Below, in pieces: positions 44,830 through 63,842 of a DNA stretch of 64,000 nucleotides (position 1 is the first letter of the stretch; each line of letters opens with the position of its first letter). Origin of the DNA: Aphrocallistes beatrix (Eukaryota > Porifera > Hexactinellida > Sceptrulophora > Aphrocallistidae); the NCBI GenBank assembly GCA_963281255.1, contig OY725505.1, positions 2,666,001-2,730,000 on the forward strand, in the 5' to 3' direction. The translations under genes were made by a program, and so were the position numbers. The notes beneath the pieces were generated by a model. The model had not been told where the DNA came from and ran no database searches. It saw only the letters and a program-made list of their open reading frames with translations.

Positions 44830-45115
44830 TTGATACAGCAAAAATGGTAGTATATTGTTTCAAAAATAATTTATTCCCCAGCCCAAAACCATAATACTTC
44901 AAATGAATCAATATTCATGTTTTTTTGTACGTAGAATTTAATGGAGAGATCAGTTTTAATCTAAATTTGCTCAGAAATGAAATAGAGCCTTAGGGAACCC
45001 AAAAATCACGTTCAAAGGCAGAATCCTGAACGAATGCACTTAAATCAGATGTAGGAACCACAATAGATGTCCTGTCACAGCAACTCTAAGTTGATCCCCT
45101 GAGGTATACAATGGA
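44830..45115. repeat. Dispersed repeat fragment, related to 48720-49040
   Basis: Shares GATCAGTTTTAATCTAAATT, AATCACGTTCAAAGG and GATCCCCTGAGG-type strings with the interior and right arm of the element at 48361-49118. Here the terminal inverted repeats are missing. Confidence 0.6.
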
Positions 45116-45402
45116 TAAATCGAGAATATTTTGTTTCCAATAACTGGTGCGAATATGAAGGTTTTTTCTTGCTCTATTTCAAACTCGATATGCTCTGCTT
45201 TATTCAACGCGGAGTCCCATTATTGGATGCTTCAGGTTGCCAAGTGAATAATGTGATTTGAAATATTATTATTATTATTATTATTATAGCCAATTTCAAA
45301 TGTCGAAATTATTCAGATAATTCCAAGTACTTTTTGTTAAAAATAAACTTTGGTACTCTTAAACAGAAAACTCAATGATCCTAGCTTTTTAATATTAAGA
45401 TA

Positions 45403-45568
45403 TCCTTACTATTAAAACTCGATTCATGTTTGTGTATATATGTGTGGGTACACATATGTAGTATATCTGTAACGAATTGATTGGAGAAACTGACCGGTAT
45501 AGAAAGCTGATTTTTTTGGCTTGTGGGAGTCTTTTGGCTATGGATCCACTAAGTTCTGACCTCAGACC
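45403..45568 (+). mobile_element. Helitron-like element, 5' fragment
   Basis: Starts TCCTTACTATTAAAACTCG after a host A, follows the family for about 165 bases (TAACGAATTGATTGGAGAAAC, GTGGGAGTCTTTTGGCTATG) and stops at CCTCAGACC. The 3' hairpin is missing. Confidence 0.65.
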
Positions 45569-46235
45569 AACGAGTAAAATCTTATTTTGAATATGTAATT
45601 CATAAATTCATGGTTATACAAGTACGTATATCGTAATACATAAATATAACAAGTACATTTAATCAAGACGTAATACTGATATAGTAATAGTAGAGAGAAA
45701 GAGGATATTTTATTTTCATGGTTACATGCTAATTGTTTTGTGCTATCTTTTCATTCAACATTTACTTAAAGATAAACCCCTGAGGTTTATTACACAGACT
45801 GTACTCTTCCTATTTTATTATTGTATCATAAATGTTGGCAATGAAGCATTAATAACATTATCTCTATGTCTATGAATGTGAGTTGTATTCATGACCAACT
45901 CGTGACCAATTTTCTGGACATTTGTTCATACTCTGGTCACCATTTGTTTTGTTTAAATACCATCAGAATAGGGAAGAGTCAAAACGTAACCGTTAGACGT
46001 TTTGTAGTCACTACCAAAAAATGTTCAAATTTTTAAGACATGATGCTTATGCGCACTTTCTGACTGTTAGTGTTAGGTATTGAACTTTGAAATTCAGTAT
46101 ACTGCGCATGCATAATTATAACATGGAATCGGTAGGATATATGTGGATATTATGTGAAATGCTCTCTGTTCAACGGGAAATTTCCAACCTGAAACCATTT
46201 CTAGTTGATGAGACAGTATATTTTAGTCATAAAAT

Positions 46236-46313
46236 ATGTAGAATTTTGATCAGAAATATGGAATTTGTATTAAGTAGTATTGAAATTCCACATTTCTGAT
46301 CAAAATTCTACAT
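46236..46313. repeat. Inverted repeat upstream of B5
   Basis: About 31-bp arms (ATGTAGAATTTTGATCAGAA and its complement), one internal mismatch, 16-base loop. Same position relative to B5 as 42657-42730 has to B4. Confidence 0.7.
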
Positions 46314-46419
46314 TGGTTTCCTGACATCAATTTCGTTCTGTCATTTTTAATTAAAATGAGAGTAATAGCATGTATACTATATCCCTAAACCTAAATGTAT
46401 GGAATTAGGAAGTATTAAA

Positions 46420-46619
46420 CAACTTTAGTGACATAATGTTAAATAATTGAATGTAATACTCCAGTGTCATACTCAGTAATGAGAGTAGTCAGTTCTCTAA
46501 ATATTCCTTAGGTTATCTTCAGGGAAATATCACAGAATATATATTCTCAGTTGATGAATAAGTGTAAGTAACATTTTCAACTGATAACATTATTCAGAGA
46601 AGCGATAGATATATAAAGG
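46420..46619 (+). promoter_or_regulatory. Family B upstream block and TATA box of B5
   Basis: Same block as for B4, ending in TATATAAAGG (46610-46619), 51-60 bp before the B5 ATG. Confidence 0.65.
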
Positions 46620-46669
46620 CTTTTAATTTATACTCATAAATAATAGAATATTAAATTTCTGTATTGAAC

Positions 46670-47779
46670 ATGACAAACCAGACGGAGCATAGCTCTTCAT
46701 ATTACGCAACGCTCTTGAACACTATTTTATTATTCAGTAACATTCCTTTCATCATCATCACAATATTCGTCATTGCCTATTATAGCTATAGGATAGTCGC
46801 TCTGTTTCGAGCAAGAAACATCCCTGATGAAAGTTTGAGTAAGAAAGAGTTTAGGAAGACCAATATCTTAGTCTATAAGTTCATATTGCTAATCCTACTA
46901 ATTGAGTTTTCTACAAACATTCTCAGAGCTCTGGAAGGCTTGGTGTATGGTCAATTGCCTACTTACCAGCTACAATCTATTCCACTCACAAATTCCTGTA
47001 GAGTAAATGTCAGGATGGACTTCCAAATGGAAATGTATCCAAATGGATTTTTCGCTTATATTCCTAGTGTGTTAGAGATGATTATCATTCCATTTTTGCA
47101 ACCAATTGTCTCTCTTCTACTTTACATTCTTAGAAGAAAATACTTGTCTCTTCCTTACAGAAATGTATGCAAACGTTGGTTGATTACAATACTCATTAGA
47201 AGTTGCATTATATTTCTACTCTCTTCATTCTATCAAACATTTTATTTTGCAACTTTTCTCACAACTTTATCATTCCTCATCGATTTTATCATTTATTTGA
47301 TAAACTCAAAGCGATTCCATTCACTTCTGAAGAACCGGAAAGAAGTTGCAAGATTGCATTCATCTCCTGAGGAATACAGAGACAAGTCCAGAGTTCTATC
47401 TCAATACAAAGTAACTTCTCTATACACTACAGTCGTATTCTTCATTCTAATACTGACATACACCTTTTGGGGAACAAAATGGATCATTCATGGCTTCGTG
47501 AGAATTCTCTGTACCATTAATCTAATCACGTTAGGATACTCACCTTTAATCTTCTACGATTCTACAACATTACATATTGCACACAAAGTGTCCTTTGTCC
47601 TTTTCTTCATCATAGAATCCCTGGAATATCTCTACCAGATATTCATATCGTTTGCTTATTGTACTGTCTGCTTTGGAATAAGCATACGCTTGTATAAGCG
47701 AGTGAAAAGATTCAGAGAAATCAACACTTCGATTCGACCCTTTGTTACTAACTATCACAGTACGCTTTATGTGCAATGA
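46670..47779 (+). CDS. Receptor B5: family B seven-helix receptor, intronless
   Basis: 369 residues from ATG 46670 (MTNQTEHSSSYYATLLNTIL). Distinct residues again cluster between TM2 and TM4: ALEGLVYGQLPTYQLQSIPL and FFAYIPSVLEMIIIPFLQP. From residue 200 on it is nearly identical to B2 and B4, with FILILTYTFWGTKWIIHGFV shared with B2 rather than its closest relative B4, an exchange pattern expected from gene conversion. Intact. Last member of the cluster. Confidence 0.9.
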   Translation: MTNQTEHSSSYYATLLNTILLFSNIPFIIITIFVIAYYSYRIVALFRARNIPDESLSKKEFRKTNILVYKFILLILLIEFSTNILRALEGLVYGQLPTYQLQSIPLTNSCRVNVRMDFQMEMYPNGFFAYIPSVLEMIIIPFLQPIVSLLLYILRRKYLSLPYRNVCKRWLITILIRSCIIFLLSSFYQTFYFATFLTTLSFLIDFIIYLINSKRFHSLLKNRKEVARLHSSPEEYRDKSRVLSQYKVTSLYTTVVFFILILTYTFWGTKWIIHGFVRILCTINLITLGYSPLIFYDSTTLHIAHKVSFVLFFIIESLEYLYQIFISFAYCTVCFGISIRLYKRVKRFREINTSIRPFVTNYHSTLYVQ

Positions 47780-48360
47780 GATTCTCAATATTCCTCTGGA
47801 TCTGCTAAAATCTGAAGATTGATCTATAAGTTAACTTTTAATTGCTAATGGTACTTTAATTTTTGTGCTATAAATTTAACCTCATTGAAATACCTCCTTT
47901 GTAGTGTGAGTATTGAAGTTTTTAATACATTTTTAGACTCACTTATATTACGTATAATACTTAACTCAAAAATTTAAGGAACGGTCATTTTTTTGAGTAC
48001 ATTGTTTCCAATATGCATCTAAACACAAATCGAAAGTAAACAATGCCGCAGCAAGCGCCGGGAGCGGACTAAATTTTATTTGAATTTTCCTACGAAATTT
48101 TGTGCGGATAACGTTCGGTGAAATGTATCGATCTTGAAATTTTCTGAAAATCCTTTCTTTTGTGTAATGAACTTAAACTTTCTTATTCTTCACCTTCAAC
48201 CCAAAAACCTCCCTTCGAGGATTTTGGGGTGTTAAAATTGTCGCATGGAGCAATAACCTGCAAAGGAATCTTGTAAAATTGACGGGAATCGACACAGAAT
48301 TGTCTCAGCTTTACCTCAGATGCTCATAATCGTGACAAGAGGATTTTGCTTAGTTACTTA
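47780..48360. other. 3' flank of B5, no gene
   Basis: Non-coding; the first 300 bases resemble the 3' flanks of B2 and B4. No further receptor copy is visible to the right. Confidence 0.5.
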
Positions 48361-49118
48361 GGGCATTCAAAAAGTTCTCATCTCATATCTGTATCTCAAA
48401 TGATAGTGAAAATAGGATATTTCCGATTTATCCATTGTATTCCTTAGGGGATCAGCTTCCAATTTATATATTGGTTTATTTTAAAAGGACAATTATTGTG
48501 GTTCCTACATTATATTTTTTGTGCATCGGTTTAGGGTAGTGTCGAAAAGTTGGAATCTCCCCATTGAAAATGGCTTAAAACAAAATTTGGAGAATAAAAG
48601 TTGTGAAAATCGTAGAATAAGGTCATTAAAAGGTTAAATAATTAAGAACCAATGTGAAAAAGTAAACGGGAGGTGTTCAATAGTATTGCTCGTGTTGAAA
48701 AAATATCATGCTACTTTTAGTGGATTTTTTGTCAATTTTCGCCACTCAAAAAGTGGGACAAAAATGGTAGTAAACCACTTCAAAACATAGTATTCCCTCA
48801 GCCTCAAACTATAATACTTCAGAAAATTCAATCTATATGTTAGTTGATGCGTAGAATTCGATGGAGGGATCAGTTTTAATCTAAATTTGCTCAGAACTGA
48901 AATATATCAAAGGGAACCCGAAAAATCACGTTCAAAGGGACTACCTTAAACCGATGTACAAAAATATAATGTAGGAACCACAACAATTGTCCTTGTAAAA
49001 TAAACCAATATACAAATTGGAAGCTGATCCCCTAAGGAATACAATAGACAAATAGAAAATATCCTATTTTCACTATCATTTGAGATACAGATTTGGGATG
49101 AGAACTTTTTGAATGTCC
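48361..49118. mobile_element. Long-TIR element with mariner-like ends and TA target
   Basis: Left end GGGCATTCAAAAAGTTCTCA is repeated in inverse orientation at the right end (GAACTTTTTGAATGTCC). Inverted similarity extends about 180 bp on each side. TA flanks both ends (48359-48360 and 49119-49120). The end sequence resembles the left end of the mariner at 16177 (AGGGCGTTCAAAAAGTT). No coding capacity. Confidence 0.7.
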
Positions 49119-52100
49119 TAAGTATATAAGTTATATACTCTGCCATGTTCCGTATTGTTTGAACTTTAGGGAATTATAACTCGCAAAAACACGTATCACT
49201 ATTCTGAGTAGCTGAGGTTAAAGCTGAGATAATTCTGCGTCGATTCTAGTCAAGAAAATCAAGAACATGAAAACTCGCTGAGTTAAGCTCTAATAAAGAA
49301 ATATAGATGGAAATGTTTCAAAAAGATCCCATCGCAAGTTGTTGCTCCATGTTACAATTTTGATACCTCAATCCCACGAAGGTGGCTTTTGGCGGTTTTA
49401 GGTGAATAATAAGAAAGTTTAACAAGTTCATTCCCAAAGCAAATCTTTTTATGCAATTTTTAGAATTGACCCATTACCTCGAATGTTTACCTCAGTGCTA
49501 AATGATTTCGAATAGAAATATTTGGTTACTAGATACAGCCGGACAATGGGTGCGAATTTCATTTTGCGTGTAACTTTGCTTTGGGTATCCATTTATTCAA
49601 GAAAGAGCAAATGATTCGAGTTTAGTAATTGATATTTATCCCTATTTCTATACTTGTAGTAATCTTCCTTACTTTAGTAATCTTAGTATACTTTCTTAAG
49701 TAATCTTCCTTATCCATTGTACTATTCTCACTTCTCGATACGAAACTTATTCCCTACCCATGTGTAATATTCAAATCAATACATCATTACATTACTTACA
49801 TTTTATACTACTGTACAATTATTATAAACTTTTGAAACGTTTTGACCAAACACGGTTACCTAATTTTAAGTCTTTTTTGAAACTTATGCGAAATTGTAAC
49901 GAGCAAAACTTTTCTTAACGAACGGATGTTCGAAAATTGGTTTGTTTAAATGATTAAGAATTCATACGACTTGATATTTGTATATATTTGTGGGTACTGA
50001 AGTTAAGAAAAACTCTTGAAAAGTAATCCTAAAATCGATTTCTAAGAATATATGGCTAAACTATAGCGAATCCATCTTCACAATAAGTGCAAAGATTTTT
50101 TTTTCGACTGAAGCACTCAACATTGTCACAATCAATTGCAATATTTCGCAATTAACGCAAACGAATATCAGAGTATTCGGTTAATTCGTTTCAGCTCTAA
50201 TCTTTTCAAATATTTGAACTAAAATAATACTCATCATCATCATCATCATCATTGAAGAATAAAATTTATCAACTTCGATAACGATCTGTTATTTAGTCTA
50301 GATCAGTTTCAATTTCAATTGACATGTAATACTCATGTAATACAATTCAAGTTTCGATATTCAATCATTGCAGTGCATCTTCACTTTCAGATACGTCTGT
50401 ATGAGAATGACTCATCGCATCATATCGTTACATAACCACAAGTATTCCGTTATAATACTGATGATGATGTGTCTTGTAACTATTCTGGGTTCGAGATTTT
50501 GCTATCAGGTGACGATTACGATATTTTAACCACAATTACATTTGTTATATTAAATATAAATTCAAAATATTAGCTCTCATCTTGCGGTGAATTGCAGCTT
50601 GACATCATACGAAAATTTTATGAATTTAGTCAATATGCAGTAACCACACTTAATAAAAATTTGATTTATTCAAGCTGTGGTTATTCAAGGTGATTTTGTA
50701 ACATTGTGATTATATTAAAGTTGATCACCACATACAATATAGGAGTGATCAGTTTTAATAGTTGGTCATTTGTAGTGTAGATTAAATACTAAAAATATAC
50801 AATTATGTTAAGGCATGCCACGTGGATTCTTAGAGATAAACTAGAGTTTATACGTGATAGATTGGAATTATCAGTAATAAATATATTTTTGATATTTTCA
50901 ATGTTAAAACATTACCTCATTGATAGCTTTTCCATAACCTATACTTTCTGTACTCATTTCGAACATAGATATTTTCGTAATTAATCGAGATTTTAAACTT
51001 TCCTATCCATAACAACTGTACTATTGTAATGTGTTTTTTGTACATTCTTATTACAAACAACACAAAGAGCTTCCTTATAATCACAGCAGCTGCTCGTATA
51101 TTCACGTGTTGAGTGATGTATTGAAAAGAATCTGTAAACATAATCAAGGTTATTTCGATAGATAATGTTTACTACTAATGTTTAATTTGGTGTGAGTTTT
51201 TGACAAGTCGAATTGAATAGGAAGACAATGTAGTTTCAGTGCGTATTACATCATATCTGGATCACAATGGCATATACCTTAAATTTAATGGTAAAATATT
51301 TCCGTGCTTATTCCTGTCTTACGGAATTGCAAGCTCATTCTAATATGAATAAGCACTGTTTTGAAGTATGCCAACATTTATATATTCAATGTCCAATTAC
51401 TGCACAAATTAATTGAGACTGCAGCATTTGTCAACAGCTTTCACTTGCTCGAATTAATTTTTAAACTTGCTTGAATTAATTTAAGAATTAGTTTTCTATC
51501 GATTTACTTTTGTTACAAATGTGACTTAAGTTAGTTATGACTTTTTAATTAATCCTTCCGAACTTAAATATAGTAAATATATTAATTTGAACTCCATGCA
51601 GTTCAATGAATCATTATAAATTGGGAGCTAACATATACGTAAGTATAGTCATGAAAGCCAATAGAAGAACAAATGCAAGTTGTTTAAAGTATGATGAATA
51701 ATTTCAAAATTACAGTGAAACTTGTCAATAACAGTTAATTGTACAAGTAACGATTGAGTCGTTGACGTAGTGGGAGGAGGGTCTTGGGGGTCCTAGGACC
51801 CCAAAACTGGCAGACTGAAAATACAAAATTATAGAGCATACCTACCCTGCCAGGAATATGACACTCAGATCAGAGCCTAGTCACGCCGATGAGAGGGAGT
51901 GTCTTCGGACAAAATTATAAACAAATGTTGTCAGCTTCCAGGAGCTTTGCCCCTGGACCCCACTGGGGGCTTACAACGGCCCCACACCCCTAGCTGGCTG
52001 CTAGGCTGCCCCGATAGAAAATCCTGGCTATGCCACTGCGTTCACGGGACTGTTTGTGAGTGCCTTATGTATGTGTGATCCTATGTAGAGTGGCCGTTAG

Positions 52101-52630
52101 AACAGGTTCCATTGTATTTAAAATTCATCACCTCAACTCATTTGATCCATGGTGATGCTATGAAATCACAGCTTCCAGGTCGGACATAGTGGCTTCAATA
52201 TTGCCTCAATCATGATGTGGAGATCATATTTCTTTTTATGTTAATTGAACTCTACTTGGGAGCATTTCTTCACTATGTCACTATGCTGGTAATTAGTAGC
52301 GTATTTGTGCTTATATCAAGACGCCTGCTTATTTCGAAAAAGTCTGCTGGAAAATGATTATCTAGCAGATTTTTTATTATCTAGTTGAATATTTTCCGAT
52401 TGCAGCTATCAGCTAGTTTGTGGTTCAGTCATTGTATCCTTGAATGACGCTTCATTTACTCTGCTTACTTAGATTATTTATGTTTCATTCAACTTTGCAT
52501 ATATTCACAATATGAACACAGTCACCTCTTATACTGATAATGAATCTACGGCACTAATAGTTTTACAGATGTGTTATTTTAAATTTATCGCTATAATTCA
52601 ACTACTTTACATATGCTACCTCGTACTTGT
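49119..52630. other. 3.5 kb non-coding region
   Basis: AT-rich, no supported gene. Contains a short (CAT)n run at about 50231-50252 and a GC-richer transposon fragment at 51770-52050 related to 22840-23240 (CCAGGAGCTTTGCCCCTGGA). Confidence 0.5.
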
Positions 52631-52757
52631 TAGTAGAACCTCGATAATCCGACACCTGTTTCATATCCCAATGAGCTTCATACCATTCAAATTGTCCTGC
52701 ATAATCCGACACTTTTTTTCGTTTCCCAACGAGTGTCGGATTACGCAGGTTCCACTG
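52631..52757. mobile_element. Tigger/pogo-like MITE, 127 bp
   Basis: Left end TAGTAGAACCTCGATAATCC and right end, read inversely, CAGTGGAACCTGCGTAATCC; both continue into GACA. Typical of Tigger-type terminal repeats. An open frame over 52512-52895 runs straight through it and is not called. Confidence 0.7.
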
Positions 52758-55639
52758 AGTATGTCGTACACATACATATTCCTTAAACACAGCCCGCTTA
52801 TACCATATTTTGAAATAATTACTATTTTAGCCCTGCTTCATCATCAAATGTACCCAGTGTGGATCAATTTACTTGAATACATTATATCGGGTTAAAGTTT
52901 GAGTATTATGTTGCATTACTAGCTTTCAAGAGAGTAAGTAATTTCCCTGCAATTGAGTGTACCCACTTCTTTCTACCAGCATTATACTTGCCAGTAAATA
53001 TAGATTATTTTATGTTCAAAATTGGTTACTTTTGCCGTAGTAATCACTAGAAAAGGCAATAATACTACCTCCTAAGCACGTGGCCATATACAAATAATAT
53101 TAATTACGCAATAAATATACTTTATTTGTCAATGCATTATTTCGACATAAAATCACCCAGAGTTATATTTTTGGATCAGCTTGGATCAGTTTTCCAAAGT
53201 AAAATTTGCTTTCCAGTATTGTAGGGAATTTTTGTTGTAATCAGTTAGTAGGTTATAATAATGACAGCCAAAAAATATATGGTTGCACTGGAAACTTTCT
53301 AACGACGGAGCAATGTATTTCTGTCACTCTCAAAATGGTGATAGAGTGATCTGAATATTCAAGAAGAGAAACATTTTCACATTATACATTATACGTATAT
53401 AAATTTGGCCATTAAAACGTGCTTAACGCCGGAGGAGGAGAGTAAGGAAGAGCAAGCTAGGAGATAGAAAAACATTAGCTGGTAGAGGTGCTTAATTTCA
53501 GGGAAACTTGAGTTATATAACCTTTAACCTTAAAAGTTTAACATTTAAACATATCATGGGGGGAGTTATTAATCGTAAAAGAATTATCCTGAAATATTTC
53601 AAGATTTAGATTATACGATTAATGTCAACAAGGTCTAATATTCAGGAATCTTATGAAATGAAATGACTCGAGTACACAAATAGTTTACAAATTTAATGAC
53701 ACTGGACTGAAATTAGACCGTAGTTTCCAATGTCGCTATAATTTTTCACCAATTTACAAGTATCAATAAGCACACATTTCGTGCAGATGTTGTAATTGTT
53801 TTTTGGAAGTTACAATTCAGGTAGAAAAGTGTACAGGATTTATCTGATTTCATCAATACTTGTTCTCCGCTTCTATAGATCAATTGAATTAGCTTTATAA
53901 CCTAATATCTTATTTAACTCTCTAATAATAAGGAAGATTAGAAGACAAAAGAGATTAGGATACAGATCTTGTCTATAGAATTAATTTAATCAAATGGAGA
54001 CTAATTTAATTTAATTGTGCGTGCACTGTTGATATAAACCGCAAAATTAAAAGCTCTGCTCACCACTGCACACGTCAACTTCCTGTGTGAATGGATATTG
54101 GAAACAATGTATTTTAAAATTGAACATAATTTAATAGATAAATATTATATATCCATTTGTGCTATCTCACATGCAAAATATGACTGTTTATTATTCTCAA
54201 TTTAAGGCCATAGTAACGGATTTAAATAGGTTAGGAAGTAAATATGATTTCTCTCCAATCTGAGCAAAAAATATATTGAACAACTGTGAACTATTAGTTT
54301 GTCAGATAATTTCATTATATGCTTAGTAGAAAGTAGAACAGTGAGTGAAATTTTGTTAATTGTACCAGGGACGCAGACACGATTTAAAAAGTGGGGGGCT
54401 TGAAATCAAGGGGAGGGGGTGACAGCTAGCCTGAAGAGATGGGTAGAGAAACCCTGTATCCAAAAAGTTATTACAAGTATACTGGAGAATAGGGGGACTC
54501 AACCCTATTCCCTGTATCTTGTAATAACTTTTCTCTAAAACATAGAAGGCCCAAGTATTTAATTATTTCCCACAGCTGAATTTGTCCTGTAATCACTCCC
54601 ACCAAGCGTCACATCTATTCACTAACTGGATAGCGTCAGGAATGATATGATCAAATAAATAAATAGTTGAATAGTGATCCAGAGGTGTATTAGGATGAAA
54701 TGGTTATCTTTCCTGGTTAGATCATGAGGTTGTGAATAGATTAGTTATTACGATTCAATGAGTTTATGAGTCATATGATTGATCATGAGGATTTAGAATC
54801 ATCTGAATTATTTCCATAATAGCCACAGTTAGTCATTGGAGGCTATTGAATAAATTCAGGCAACCTTATTAAGTATAATTCTATTTACGTATTTGTAGAA
54901 TTATAATGAATTTACTAAGAAATCCTAGAACTAATGAGGTTAATTAAACAATTAGATATGTTATTTACTCTTTAAGTTGAGTTAAAATTTGATCATTTTA
55001 AAATAGAAAGCTCCTCCAACACAGAACTTTAGAATTTAAAAAATATCAAATAGACACTTCAAGAAAGTTTGTATAAATTTATAATTTTACTGAATAACAA
55101 TCTCGGTTACTTTTTAGAAGTTTAACTTAAATAGCATAAGAAATTGTAGTTATTTTCCTCATTAACATCTACACTTTAGTGAAAAATTGCTTGAAGATTT
55201 TCATCTTATTTCTTCAATATGTTGATCTATGTGGTGGAATTTTGGGGCTGCGTCTAAATCAATTTAATTTCAGGACCTTTTTTAGAATTTCTATGGGAAT
55301 CTTTCCAATGTGAGAAGGAAGGGGAGTTCATTTATCGGAGATATTTAGAATATATTATTGCATTTCAAAACAGAATTTTGTAATTTGGTAGAGTCCAATA
55401 AACTTAACAGACTAGCAAATTCTATTTTCTTGAAATATTATTTCAAATAATCATTATGAGAGATTTAATTAAACAACGAATTTGTTTTGAAAATTATTTT
55501 ATGTGAAGAGTTTTTTTAGTTTAAAGAGTTTAAAAAACGATATGAAATATGAAATAAAAAGTTGAAGTTTCATTGGTATACGTACCAACAGATCATACAT
55601 TTTCACAGAAGACATTTTTGGGATAATATATATCATATA
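52758..55639. other. 2.9 kb non-coding region
   Basis: AT-rich, no gene recognised. A purine-rich, GC-richer patch at 54370-54520 resembles transposon debris. Confidence 0.5.
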
Positions 55640-55827
55640 CAGTCGACTCCGCTTAATAGGGCCACTGTTTAATCGGGTCAGCCGCTTAATCGGGCCACTT
55701 TTGGCAGGACCGGAATAGCTCTCACACATAGAAGCTAATACAAAATATTTTCGGTTAATAGGGTCCTCCGCTTAATCGGGGCAAAATGTCCTCTGACCGA
55801 TGTGGCCCTATTAAGCGGAGTCGACTG
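55640..55827. mobile_element. Pogo/Tigger-like MITE, 188 bp
   Basis: Perfect inverted ends CAGTCGACTCCGCTTAATAG continuing to GGCCAC, at least 26 bp, flanked by TA on both sides. Interior has further copies of CCGCTTAATCGGG. Confidence 0.85.
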
Positions 55828-57195
55828 TATATATATATATATCTACATAGATACGTATTATCTATCCATACAATGCATTCCTATTATACTGTACTTGAAT
55901 TTAATTATTCAAATTTCAATTTCTTTTTGGGGAAACAATATTTTTTCTTAAATAAGACTGCAGAAGCATTTCAATGTAATCATTGCAGTTAAATGTATTT
56001 GGATAATTTATATTATTTGTATTTACAATACATCCATAATTAGATATAAATGATTTCTACTTTAAGATTGCGTTATAAAAATTTATTGCTCTTTTATTAA
56101 AATTTCGACATAATATTTCCCTTCTTAAATTATAATTTGATTGGGACTATCATGAAATTCACTTATCCCTGTTTATAAGTGTGCAGCTAGAAGTAAATGA
56201 TATTATGGAATTCACAGTCTGATATAATACAAAATTATTACATTCAATTATACAATTATAACGAATATAAATAAGATATGGTGTATTATCATATTGTTAC
56301 ATTTTAAATATTATTTACTCCATTAAATAATCCCATTCATTGCTCTGAACAATTTAACAGGCATGAACGTTTGATCAGAGAATTGTAATTATACTTAGAT
56401 AATATCACATAAGAATATGTGCAGCCTATTTGTGCAGTTTGTGAAATGTTATATTACACATGGGTGGAGCTTCTATTTAGGGAAGGAAATTTTGGGAATT
56501 TCCAATCTTCCACATCTGTCTGTGTTAAATGTACAAAGATTAAAAAACACTATAATATTTACACAAAAATCATTTGATTTGAGTTGAGCTATTTCAGTTC
56601 GAATTTTAAAAATAATGATGCAATATCATTTTTATTGCTCTCTCTCTCTCTATCTACATGTCCCTAAGTATAAATCAACAGAATTAATTAAATAGTGATT
56701 GCATAACTATTGTGTAAGCATCTAAGGTAAACTCCGGTAAACTAAGAATCCATGGTAGATCCCATTCTACTATTTAGAGTACAGCGCTTGTTTATATAAA
56801 TAAAATTAGACTGAATGAAATCTAATAAATCCAGTTTAGTTGTACTATACAGTTCTGATATACTAAAAACCTTTGCAAATTCTCTCAACAACTTTCCCAT
56901 TCACTTTCTCCATCTCGTCATTTTCATTCTCAATTGAGGTAATTTCATCATAAGTATTTGAATAGGTTTATAATTCAAGAAACTAAAACAAAGATGTTTT
57001 GCACACTAGAATGAGTAGGAATAATTTCTAACAATTTCTAACTTTGTTTGGAGGGAGAATGTTTGTGCTTAGCTAATCTTTAGCCTAAAATTCCCTTTTC
57101 CCCTGTAATAATCAATTTCTACTTTCATTATGTATTTTATAAAGTATCTCTCTCTCTTCAGATCAGATTTCTCACAGTCATATTCTATTACAAAG
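55828..57195. other. Upstream region of the Glass homologue
   Basis: AT-rich. A pyrimidine-rich acceptor (TCTCTCTCTTCAG, ending at 57161) just before the first coding exon suggests a non-coding or short upstream exon exists, but I cannot place it. Confidence 0.45.
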
Positions 57196-63487
<6,292 letters not shown>

Positions 63488-63836
63488 ATTTTCACTCGGA
63501 CCGGTATTTTCTAATCTGCGCAACCTTCAAGCATTCACTTTTAAAAGCTAGATTTCACTTCTATCGATACGATGTCAGCTCATTATTCATGCATGTGTGT
63601 ATATCTTGAAGGCTACTATCTCTGTATATATAGTTCTCGCATATAATTTGACCTCTAGATACGTAGGAATGTTTGGTGTCATATTCTCACCGTAAAATTC
63701 ACTTAATAGTTTTATACTACTAATTTATATGCTATTGTTTACACACATACATTTTTTATAATTGAGACCTTGAATTAGAATGTTCACTTATAATTGTACC
63801 TTTATTGTTAGTTCGTGGTTATATTTATGAGGTCTA

Positions 63837-63842
63837 AATAAA
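63837..63842 (+). other. Poly(A) signal of the Glass homologue
   Basis: AATAAA 350 bp after the stop codon, followed by a T-rich stretch; the best candidate end of the transcript. Confidence 0.5.

Noticed and set aside
52512-52895. 127-residue open frame
   Set aside because: It runs through a complete Tigger-like MITE at 52631-52757, so it is not a gene.
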